Part shown: one piece after another, positions 16,711 to 23,699 of the stretch | Layout: every line of letters starts with the position of its first letter | Numbering within the stretch: the first letter of the stretch is position 1 | Assembly (NCBI RefSeq): GCF_030164465.1 | Contig: NZ_JASNJE010000022.1 | Coordinates: 1 to 64,000 of the forward strand | DNA length: 64,000 bases | From: Sedimentitalea xiamensis | GTDB lineage: Bacteria; Pseudomonadota; Alphaproteobacteria; Rhodobacterales; Rhodobacteraceae | Reading direction: 5' to 3' | The notes under the pieces: generated by a model | The model's input: the letters and a program-made list of their open reading frames with translations, nothing else | The model's database searches: none | What the model was told of the DNA's origin: nothing | Made by a program: the position numbers and the translations under genes

Positions 16711-17307
16711 ATGTTCAAAAGATATCATCCCTATCCCCTCTGGGGACTTCTCAGCCTGTTTCCGGCCTTCTGGGCCTATCAGGCCGCGACCTCCTCGAAC
16801 GAAAGGATCCTGCACATTCTCGTTCACCCGAGCGGCGAATGGGCGGCCAGGCTCCTGATCCTGACGCTGGCGATCACGCCGCTTGCGATGATCTTCAGGG
16901 GCAGCGACGTCACCCGCTGGCTGAAGAAGAACCGCCGCTATTTCGGGGTCGCCGCCTTTGCCTATGCGGCCGTTCACTCGGCGTTCTATCTTGCCGACAA
17001 GGCGTCTCTGGACAGGGTGGTATCGGAACTGCCGCGTCTTTACATCTGGACGGGCTGGTTGGCGTTCCTCATCTTCATCCCTCTGGCGGCCACCTCGGCC
17101 GACTGGGCGATGCGCCGGCTCGGGCCGCAGTGGAAATCGCTGCAACGCTGGACCTACGCGGCGGCCGTCCTGACGCTGGTGCATTGGGCCAGCCTGCACG
17201 ACTGGGGCCATCCCCTTGTCGCGGTCCTGCATTTCGCGCCGCTTGCCGCGCTGGAAGGATGGCGCATGTGGTATTGGTGGAACCGGCATCGCCCGGCAAC
17301 CGCCTGA
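16711..17307 (+). CDS. MsrQ/YedZ-like haem membrane protein
   Basis: A 198-residue protein with about six hydrophobic segments and the ferric-reductase-like layout: HPSGEWAARLLILTLAITPL, KKNRRYFGVAAFAYAAVHSAFYL and LQRWTYAAAVLTLVHW with haem-ligand-type histidines. It resembles MsrQ, the quinol-linked haem b partner of periplasmic MsrP. No msrP is adjacent; instead the neighbours are an EF-hand protein and a dienelactone hydrolase, so its electron acceptor is uncertain. The ATG at 16711 follows CCGGAG. Confidence 0.75.
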   Translation: MFKRYHPYPLWGLLSLFPAFWAYQAATSSNERILHILVHPSGEWAARLLILTLAITPLAMIFRGSDVTRWLKKNRRYFGVAAFAYAAVHSAFYLADKASLDRVVSELPRLYIWTGWLAFLIFIPLAATSADWAMRRLGPQWKSLQRWTYAAAVLTLVHWASLHDWGHPLVAVLHFAPLAALEGWRMWYWWNRHRPATA

Positions 17308-17317
17308 CCTTGTTTCG

Positions 17318-17335
17318 CGCCCCGGTTTCGGGGCG
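17318..17335 (+). terminator. Short stem-loop between the MsrQ-like gene and the hydrolase gene
   Basis: CGCCCCG (17318-17324) and CGGGGCG (17329-17335) form a perfect 7-bp stem with a GTTT loop, 11 nt after the MsrQ-like stop. There is no T-run. It may reduce read-through or stabilise the upstream message. Confidence 0.45.
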
Positions 17336-17358
17336 TCCCACCAGCGGAGGAAGACCAG

Positions 17359-18255
17359 ATGACCCATACGACGCGCAAACGCGCGCGGGATTTCGACCCG
17401 AGAATCCTCGAAATCTTTGACGGCTATGTCCACGGCGAGATATCCAAGCGCGACTTCATCACCCAGGCGGGCCGATATGCCGCGGTCGGCGTGACCGGAG
17501 CGATGATTCTCGATCAGTTGCAGCCGAATTACGCCTGGGCGCAGCAGGTCGCGCCGGACGACCCCGAGATCGTGACCGGGACGGTCGAATACGAAAGCCC
17601 CGATGGCCACGGCACCGTGAAGGGGCTGATGGCGCGGCCCGCCGGGGCCGGGGGCCCGCTGCCCGCAGTGCTCGTCATCCACGAGAACCGCGGGCTGAAC
17701 CCCTATATCGAGGATGTCGTCCGGCGCGCCGCCAAGGCGGGCTATCTCGCGCTCGGTCCGGACGGGCTCAGTTCGCTGGGCGGGTATCCCGGCAACGACG
17801 ACCAGGGCCGCGACATGCAGCGGCAGCTCGATCCGTCCAGGCTGATGGAGGATTTCTTCGCCGCCTTCGAGTTCCTGCGCGATCACGAGGACAGCACCGG
17901 CCGCGTCGGCTGCGTCGGGTTCTGCTATGGCGGCGCGGTCTGCAACGCGCTGGCGGTGGCCTATCCCGACCTCGCCGCCTCCGTGCCATTCTACGGCCGC
18001 CAGCCCCCGGCCGAGGACGTGCCGCAGATCCAGGCGCCGCTGCTGATCCATTACGCGGGACTGGACGAGCGTATCAATGCAGGCTGGGAAGCCTATGGCG
18101 CCGCGCTGGAAGCGAATGGCAAGGAATTCAGCGTTCATTTCTATCCGGACGCGAACCATGGGTTCCATAACGACACGACGCCCCGCTACGACGCGGCGGC
18201 GGCGACCCTGGCCTGGGACAGGACGCTGGCCTTCTTCGACGCGCATCTGAGGTGA
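17359..18255 (+). CDS. Dienelactone hydrolase family protein, exported
   Basis: A 298-residue alpha/beta hydrolase with the Cys nucleophile C189 in GFCYGG, D236 in AGLDERIN and H267 in DANHGFHN, the DLH triad. An N-terminal segment of about 60 residues carries a KRDFITQAGRYAAVG patch that looks Tat-like but lacks a twin Arg, so export is uncertain; this extended type is usually annotated as carboxymethylenebutenolidase-like. The substrate is unknown. It follows the MsrQ-like gene by 51 bp and is probably the last gene of that group. Confidence 0.82.
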   Translation: MTHTTRKRARDFDPRILEIFDGYVHGEISKRDFITQAGRYAAVGVTGAMILDQLQPNYAWAQQVAPDDPEIVTGTVEYESPDGHGTVKGLMARPAGAGGPLPAVLVIHENRGLNPYIEDVVRRAAKAGYLALGPDGLSSLGGYPGNDDQGRDMQRQLDPSRLMEDFFAAFEFLRDHEDSTGRVGCVGFCYGGAVCNALAVAYPDLAASVPFYGRQPPAEDVPQIQAPLLIHYAGLDERINAGWEAYGAALEANGKEFSVHFYPDANHGFHNDTTPRYDAAAATLAWDRTLAFFDAHLR

Positions 18256-18561
18256 GAGGCGGCTGGCCGGCGCGAGGCCAACGTCCTTCGGCCGATCTCA
18301 GGCGGTCTGGATGGGACAAGGGATCGGCCTGGCCTGCCCGCAGGCGATGAACCATTGCCCGTGGCCCGCATATTCATTCCGCGCGCCGGTCGGGGGCGTC
18401 TCGGAAATCCTTGACGGAATTCGGATCCGGCAACTATTTCACGAGTTGTGGCGTCGGGAAGGAAGCCAGGGCCGAACGCAGGGGTTTCCCTGCCCGGTGG
18501 CCACGTTCCGATCCACCCTTGGCCCCGCCACGCTTGTCCGGCTACATAGGAAAACCGCCCC
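18256..18561 (+). promoter_or_regulatory. Gene-free stretch before the AroQ-like gene
   Basis: A 306-bp region with no supported gene. A possible promoter for the AroQ-like gene is TTGACG (18411-18416) followed 18 nt later by TATTTC; the -10 match is poor. An 84-codon open frame (18311-18565) overlaps the next start and has no ribosome site or family likeness, so I do not call it. ATAGGAAAA just before 18562 is the AroQ-like gene's ribosome site. Confidence 0.35.
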
Positions 18562-19020
18562 ATGACCAGACCAATCCATGTCCTGAACGGACCGAACCTG
18601 AATCGTCTGGGTCTGCGCGAACCGCACATTTACGGCCACACGACCCTGGCGGAGATCGAGACGCTGTGCATGGACGCGGCAGGAGACAGGCCGCTGGTGT
18701 TCCGCCAGACCAATTCGGAACGTCAGATGATCGACTGGATTCACGAGGCCATCGACGAGTCCTGCGCATTACTGATCAACCCGGCGGCCTTCACCTTCTA
18801 TTCGATGGCGGTCATGGACGCGCTCAAGATGTATCCGTTCCCGATGATCGAGTATCATATCTCCAATATCCACAAGCGCGAACCGATGTATCACACGTCG
18901 CTGGTGTCGGGCGTCGCGACCGTGGTGATGGCCGGGGCAGGGGCGCGCGGCTATGGCCACGCGGTGCGGCTTCTGTGCGAGATGGTCGCGGATCCGGCGT
19001 GGCCGGGACGCAGTCTTTGA
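18562..19020 (+). CDS. Type II 3-dehydroquinate dehydratase-like protein with altered active site
   Basis: A 152-residue AroQ-fold protein: LNGPNLNRLGLREPHIYG gives N12, R19 and Y24, and IEYHISNIHKREP gives H99, S101 and R106. However, where AroQ enzymes have the catalytic His in a THTS context, this protein has F79 in INPAAFTFYSMAV, and the usual QSNHEGELVD is RQTNSERQMID. Normal dehydratase activity is therefore doubtful. It is 42 bp upstream of an EthD-like gene and near an HxlR regulator, so it may be a repurposed catabolic paralogue rather than the shikimate enzyme. Confidence 0.8.
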   Translation: MTRPIHVLNGPNLNRLGLREPHIYGHTTLAEIETLCMDAAGDRPLVFRQTNSERQMIDWIHEAIDESCALLINPAAFTFYSMAVMDALKMYPFPMIEYHISNIHKREPMYHTSLVSGVATVVMAGAGARGYGHAVRLLCEMVADPAWPGRSL

Positions 19021-19062
19021 CCGTCGGGTCCGGCGATGTCCGGACCTCCTGGAGGAACTGAC

Positions 19063-19770
19063 ATGGCTCTGCTCAGCGATGCCGCGATGGTGTTGTTCTA
19101 CGATATCCAGGGCGATGTGGCCGACCACGACGACTGGCACAGCGTCGAACATTTCCACGAGCGCCTGAGCGTTCCCGGTTTCCTGCGCGCCACGCGCTGG
19201 GTGTCTACCGGCGGCGGCCCCCGTTACTTCGTGATCTACGACGTCACCGATACCGGGGTCGCGGAGTCGGCCGGCTATCTGGACAGGCTGAACAACCCGA
19301 CCGCCTGGACGCAAAGGATGATGCCGCGGTTTCGGGGCATGACCCGCGGATTTTGCCGCATAACCGCAAGTTGCGGTTTCGGCTTCGGGTCGGCGGCTGC
19401 CGTGCTGCGTTTTGCCCCGGAGGAAGGTGCAGAGGCCCGAATGACGCAATGGCTGTCGCGCAGCGTCCTGCCGGCCATGGCCGCGCGGCGGGGCATGGTC
19501 GGCGCGCATCTGCTGCAACCGGGACCCCGGCCGCCGATGACACGGGAACAGTCGCTGCGCGGAGCCGACGACCCCATGCCCTGGCTGGTGTTCACCACCG
19601 GCTATGACGCCGCCGCGCTGGACCTCTGCGCGGCGGAACACCTGACGCCCGAACGCTTACGGGACCATGGCGCGGCGGCGGCGATCAGGTCCGGGTCCTA
19701 TCGCCTGCACTATACCGCCACCGGGGACGAAGCCGCGCGCAACCGCCCGCGGGCGGCCACCGCAGACTGA
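19063..19770 (+). CDS. Two-repeat EthD/ABM-like (ferredoxin-fold) protein
   Basis: A 235-residue soluble protein. Its first half contains MVLFYDIQGDVADHDDWHSV-EHFHERLSVPGFLRATRW, the small-molecule-handling dimeric ferredoxin-like pattern in which Trp/His and ERL-PGF residues recur. The second half repeats a similar strand-helix order (AAAVLRFAPEEGAEARMTQW, then MVGAHLLQPG) more loosely. Such proteins act as monooxygenases, cyclases or dehydratases of aromatic or polyketide compounds; no specific function can be given. The ATG at 19063 has TGGAGGAA upstream. It follows the AroQ-like gene closely. Confidence 0.6.
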   Translation: MALLSDAAMVLFYDIQGDVADHDDWHSVEHFHERLSVPGFLRATRWVSTGGGPRYFVIYDVTDTGVAESAGYLDRLNNPTAWTQRMMPRFRGMTRGFCRITASCGFGFGSAAAVLRFAPEEGAEARMTQWLSRSVLPAMAARRGMVGAHLLQPGPRPPMTREQSLRGADDPMPWLVFTTGYDAAALDLCAAEHLTPERLRDHGAAAAIRSGSYRLHYTATGDEAARNRPRAATAD

Positions 19771-19774
19771 AGCC

Positions 19775-20221
19775 TCAGCCGCCCTTCACGCGGACGGTCA
19801 CGCTGCGATGGGTGATGGGCTTGCCGGTCGCCGCGTCGGTCAGAACCGGGCGCAGTTTCTCGCCGGTTTCGCGCGACAGCAGGGAAATGCCGGATTCGCC
19901 TTCCGCGGGCACGTTCTGTTCGGACCAGGCGATCAGGGACACCAGCACCGGATACAGCGCCTTGCCCTTGTCGGTCAGCCGGTATTCGAACCGCGCCGGC
20001 CTGTCCTGATACTGTTCGCGGCGCAGGACGTTTTCGGCTTCGAGCTTGCGCAGACGGTCCGCCAGCACATGCCGGGTGATGCCGAGACGGGCCTGGATCT
20101 GATCGAATCGCCTGATTCCCAGGAAACAGTCACGCAGCACGAGCATGGTCCAGCGATCGCCGATCACCGAAAGCCCACGGGCGACGGGGCAGTCTTCATG
20201 TTTCAGTTCATCCCATTTCAT
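19775..20221 (-). CDS. HxlR-family transcriptional regulator
   Basis: A 148-residue winged-helix protein opening MKWDELKHEDCPVARGLSVI with the family cysteine at C11, then GDRWTMLVLRDCFLGIRRFDQI and LGITRHVLADRLRKLEAE. HxlR proteins sense aldehydes, quinones or redox signals, often through that cysteine. The gene is divergent from a thioesterase-MATE pair across a gap with two tandem operators, so it probably regulates that pair and itself. It converges with the EthD-like gene with 4 bp between stops. Confidence 0.88.
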   Translation of the reverse strand: MKWDELKHEDCPVARGLSVIGDRWTMLVLRDCFLGIRRFDQIQARLGITRHVLADRLRKLEAENVLRREQYQDRPARFEYRLTDKGKALYPVLVSLIAWSEQNVPAEGESGISLLSRETGEKLRPVLTDAATGKPITHRSVTVRVKGG

Positions 20222-20248
20222 GGGGGCATCATACTCCGGAGTTGACAG

Positions 20249-20292
20249 GTTCCAAAATAGAACTTAGTGATAGTGCGTTCCATAATAGAACT
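20249..20292 (+). promoter_or_regulatory. Tandem HxlR operators with promoter
   Basis: GTTCCAAAATAGAACT (20249-20264) and GTTCCATAATAGAACT (20277-20292) differ at one base and are spaced 28 bp start to start. Each is a palindrome with GTTC/GAAC arms. A TTGACA -35 hexamer (20242-20247) directly precedes the first copy, so occupancy would block RNA polymerase at the thioesterase promoter. Paired operators like these are typical of HxlR/MarR-like dimers; the nearest regulator is the HxlR gene that starts at 20221. Confidence 0.75.
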
Positions 20293-20340
20293 CAATACAT
20301 GAAAGCCGTGAGAACGGAAACCGCAGAAGGACCGGAAGCC

Positions 20341-20853
20341 ATGACCAAACACACGCGCAGCTATGATTACATCACCGCGACCTTCGATCCCGCCGCCGCG
20401 ATGCGGCTGTCCGGGCTGGACTACATGCAGGCGCTGGTGGCGGGCCAGATCGGCGCGCCGCCGTCTATCCTGGCGACCATGGGCATGTCGCCGCCCTGCG
20501 AACTGGCTGTTGGCGAAGTGGCGTTCGATTGCGAGCCGGGCGATTTCCTGTTGAACCCGATGGGCTTTGTCCATGGCGGATTCGCGGCGACGGCGCTGGA
20601 TTCCTCGATGGGCATGGCGGTCCACACCACGCTGGACGCGGGGTGGGGGTTCACCACCGCCGAGCTGAAGATCAACTATACGCGCGCGATCCTGCCCGAC
20701 GGCGGACCGCTGCGGGCGGAAGGCAGCGTGATCCATCGCGGTCAGCGCATGGCGACCGCCGAAGGCCGGCTGGTCGGGTTGCGCGACGGAAAGCTTTATG
20801 CGCACGGATCGACCACCTGCTTCCTGTTCGCCCTTGCCGACGCGAAGGCCTGA
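20341..20853 (+). CDS. PaaI-type hotdog-fold thioesterase
   Basis: A 170-residue protein with the hotdog signature NPMGFVHGGFAATALDSSMG and the strand pattern TAELKINYTRAILP. These enzymes hydrolyse acyl- or aryl-CoA thioesters in the cytoplasm, often in aromatic-acid or detoxification pathways. The ATG at 20341 is chosen because the hotdog-type N-terminus starts there; upstream in-frame Mets at 20299 and 20242 would extend into the operator region. It is followed 3 bp later by a MATE pump gene. Confidence 0.85.
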   Translation: MTKHTRSYDYITATFDPAAAMRLSGLDYMQALVAGQIGAPPSILATMGMSPPCELAVGEVAFDCEPGDFLLNPMGFVHGGFAATALDSSMGMAVHTTLDAGWGFTTAELKINYTRAILPDGGPLRAEGSVIHRGQRMATAEGRLVGLRDGKLYAHGSTTCFLFALADAKA

Positions 20854-20856
20854 GCC

Positions 20857-22245
20857 ATGACCGCGGCCCTTGCCCCAGACCGGATCCGGATGGCCGCGGC
20901 GGCCCGCGAGGCCCGGACCCGCCCCATGCTCGAGGGACCGATCGGTCCGACCCTGGCAAGGCTGGCGGCGCCCAACGTGCTCGCCATGGTCGTGCAGGCG
21001 CTGATGACCATCGCCGAAGGCGTGTTCGCCGCCCGCCTGGGGGTGCAGGCGCTGGCGGGTCTGGCGCTGGTGTTCCCGCTGGTCATGCTGACGCAGATGC
21101 TGGCCGCCGGGGCCATGGGCGGGGCGATCTCATCCTCGGTGGCCCGTGCGCTCGGGGCGAACGATCTGGCACGCACCGGCGGAATAATGCTGGCCGCCTG
21201 GATCATCGCCGGGTTGATGGCGCTCGGGTCGTTCCTGTTGATGGGCCTCTGGGCGCGCGGCATCTTCGAACTGCTGGGCGGATCGGGCCCGGCCGCCGAG
21301 TCCGCGCTGGCCTATGCCGGCGTCTTCTTTCCCGGCTGCATCGCGATCTGGCTCTGTCATTCGACCCTCAGCATCATTCGCGGCAGCGGCGGCATGATGT
21401 TCGCCTCTTCGGTGCTGTTGTGCGTGTCCCTTGTGGCCATCCCCATGGCCGGAGCGATGGCGCTTGGCTGGGGGCGGCTGCCGGCGCTCGGGATGGGCGG
21501 TCTGGCGCTTGGCACGGTGGTGGCGCATGGTTTCGGGGCGGTTCTGGCGCTGGCCTATCTGTTGTCGGGCCGGGCGGGGCTTGTCGTGACCCGCGTCCGG
21601 CTGCGCGCCCGGATGTTCACAGACATTCTCCATGTCGGTCTTGTGGCGTCGGCCAATTCGGTCCTGACGATCCTGACGATCGTGCTGATGGTCGGCGCGG
21701 TGGGCCGCCATGGCCAGGACGCTCTGGCGGGCTACGGGCTTGGCGCCCGGCTGGAATTTCTGATGATTCCCGTCGTCTTCGGCATCGGCGCGGCGATGAC
21801 CGCGATGGTGGGGGCCAATATCGGCGCGGGCCAGACCCGGCGCGCCCTGGCCGTGGCCTGGACAGGGTCGCTGGCCGCGGCGGGGATTGTCGGCGCGATC
21901 GGCCTGATCGTCGCGCTGGCGCCGGACCTGTGGCTGCGGATGTTCCTCGCGCCCGAAGACGCCGCCGCGCTGGCCGCGGGCCGGTCGTACTTCCGCATCG
22001 TCGCGCCGTTCTATGGGTTCTTCGCCGTCGGGCTTGCGCTCTACTTTGCCAGCCAGGGCGCGGGCCGGATGATGTGGCCGTTCCTCGGCGGGGTGGTCCG
22101 GATGGCGGTCGCTTTCGGTGGCACGCTGTTGCTGACCCAGGTCACCGATCTCGGGGTCCAGGCCGTTTTCACCGCCATCGCCGCCGGGATGTTCATCTAC
22201 GGCCTGTTCATCCCCGTCTCGCTGATCCTGACAAGGTGGAGATAG
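20857..22245 (+). CDS. MATE-family multidrug efflux transporter
   Basis: A 462-residue inner-membrane protein with about twelve spans in two MATE halves: the first begins EGPIGPTLARLAAPNVLAMV, the second around ILHVGLVASANSVLTI. The AARLGVQALAGLALVFPLVM helix matches the drug/Na+ antiport family. It starts 3 bp after the thioesterase stop and so is under the same HxlR-type control, which suggests efflux of a toxic compound that the regulator senses. Confidence 0.9.
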   Translation: MTAALAPDRIRMAAAAREARTRPMLEGPIGPTLARLAAPNVLAMVVQALMTIAEGVFAARLGVQALAGLALVFPLVMLTQMLAAGAMGGAISSSVARALGANDLARTGGIMLAAWIIAGLMALGSFLLMGLWARGIFELLGGSGPAAESALAYAGVFFPGCIAIWLCHSTLSIIRGSGGMMFASSVLLCVSLVAIPMAGAMALGWGRLPALGMGGLALGTVVAHGFGAVLALAYLLSGRAGLVVTRVRLRARMFTDILHVGLVASANSVLTILTIVLMVGAVGRHGQDALAGYGLGARLEFLMIPVVFGIGAAMTAMVGANIGAGQTRRALAVAWTGSLAAAGIVGAIGLIVALAPDLWLRMFLAPEDAAALAAGRSYFRIVAPFYGFFAVGLALYFASQGAGRMMWPFLGGVVRMAVAFGGTLLLTQVTDLGVQAVFTAIAAGMFIYGLFIPVSLILTRWR

Positions 22246-22363
22246 CAGCGGCCCCGCCCAATGGTGCAAGATCGGTCGAAAATATCCGCCGCCGATCAGC
22301 GATTGACGCCACTTGACGCGCTTTGCAGAGTGCGCGGGCCATACCAGACAAGGAATGTCCCGG

Positions 22364-23689
22364 ATGACCCGCACCGCCAAGGACTCTCTTCACAAACCCA
22401 GTTCCCGGACCGTGGAAAAGATCACCGCGGCGGTGCAGGCGGGTTTTGATGATCAGGTCGCGTTTCTGGCCGATTTCGTGCGCATTCCCAGCGTCCGTTT
22501 CCAGGAAGGTCCGGCGCAGGACTTCATCGCCGCCGCCCTGCGCGGGCGCGGCTACAAGGTGGACGACTGGACGATCGATCTGTCGGATCTGGAGCATCTG
22601 CCGGGATTCGGCCCGATCGACGGGGATTTCTCGCGTGCCCGCAGCGTGGTGGGCAGCTTTTATCCCACCGAAACCAGGGGGCGGTCGCTGATCCTGCAAG
22701 GGCATCTGGACGTGGTGCCGCCGGGACCGGCAGAGATGTGGACGGACCCGCCGTTTGAGCCGGTGATCCGGGACGGCTGGATGCACGGGCGCGGCGCGGG
22801 CGACATGAAATCCGGCACGGTGGCGGCGCTGTTCGCGCTGGATGCGCTGGGGCGCGCCGGGTTCGAACCCGCCGCGACGGTGCATTTCCAGTCGGTGATC
22901 GAAGAGGAAAGCACCGGTCTCGGCGCATTGTCGACCCTTCAGCGGGGGTATCGCGCCGATGTGGCGGTGCTGCCGGAACCGTCGGGATTCCAGATCAACC
23001 GCGCCCAGATCGGCGTGCTCTGGTTCCGGCTGCGGGTGCGGGGACGGCCGGTGCATGTGGCCGTGGCGGGCGATGGGTCCAACGCGATCATGGCCAGCTA
23101 CGACGTGATCCGCGCCTTGCAGGACCTGGAAGCCGACTGGAACGCCCGCGCCGCCGGGCATCCGGAGTATGGAGACGTTCCGCACCCGCTGAATTTCAAC
23201 GCCGGCAAGATCAGTGGCGGCGACTGGGCGTCGAGCGTGCCGGCCTGGTGCGACGTGGATTGCCGGATGGGCGTGTTGCCGGGGCAGGATCTCGAAACCG
23301 CCAAGGCCGAGATCGCGGCCTGCGTGGCGAGGGCTTCGCGCGATCACCCGTTCCTGTCCAACAACCCGCCGGAGGTGATCTGGAACGGCTTTCAGGCCGA
23401 AGGCTATGTGCTGGGCGAGGACGCCGATCCGGCGCTCGCGGTCATGCAGAGCGCCTATGAACAGGTGTTCGGTCCGGGCGAAAAACTGCGTGAAAACAAG
23501 ATGACCGCGCTGACCGATACGCGGTTCTACGGGCTTTACTACGGTGTCCCCGCTTTCTGCATCGGCCCGCGCGCCGAGAATATCCACGGGTTCGACGAAC
23601 GCGTGGACCTCGCGTCCGTGCGCGATCTGACGGTCGTGCTGGCATTGTTCATCGCCCAGTGGTGCGGGTTGAACCCGAAACCGGCGTGA
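22364..23689 (+). CDS. M20-family metallohydrolase (ArgE/DapE type)
   Basis: A 441-residue zinc hydrolase. LQGHLDVVPPGP holds the first His/Asp pair, HGRGAGDMKSG the bridging Asp and EEESTG the general-base Glu region; a dimerisation domain follows. The family removes acyl groups from N-acyl amino acids or cleaves short peptides. The ATG at 22364 has AAGGA 9 nt upstream. It converges with the penicillin-acylase-type gene (10 bp apart) and is one of three different M20 enzymes in this 14-kb region. Confidence 0.88.
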   Translation: MTRTAKDSLHKPSSRTVEKITAAVQAGFDDQVAFLADFVRIPSVRFQEGPAQDFIAAALRGRGYKVDDWTIDLSDLEHLPGFGPIDGDFSRARSVVGSFYPTETRGRSLILQGHLDVVPPGPAEMWTDPPFEPVIRDGWMHGRGAGDMKSGTVAALFALDALGRAGFEPAATVHFQSVIEEESTGLGALSTLQRGYRADVAVLPEPSGFQINRAQIGVLWFRLRVRGRPVHVAVAGDGSNAIMASYDVIRALQDLEADWNARAAGHPEYGDVPHPLNFNAGKISGGDWASSVPAWCDVDCRMGVLPGQDLETAKAEIAACVARASRDHPFLSNNPPEVIWNGFQAEGYVLGEDADPALAVMQSAYEQVFGPGEKLRENKMTALTDTRFYGLYYGVPAFCIGPRAENIHGFDERVDLASVRDLTVVLALFIAQWCGLNPKPA

Positions 23690-23699
23690 CGGGCCGGTC

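Noticed and set aside
16450-18246. 598-codon minus-strand frame opposite the EF-hand, MsrQ-like and hydrolase genes
   Set aside because: It spans three supported genes and their intergenic stem-loops and has no ribosome site or domain.
18311-18565. 84-codon frame in the gap before the AroQ-like gene
   Set aside because: No ribosome site, no domain, and it runs over the start of the next gene.
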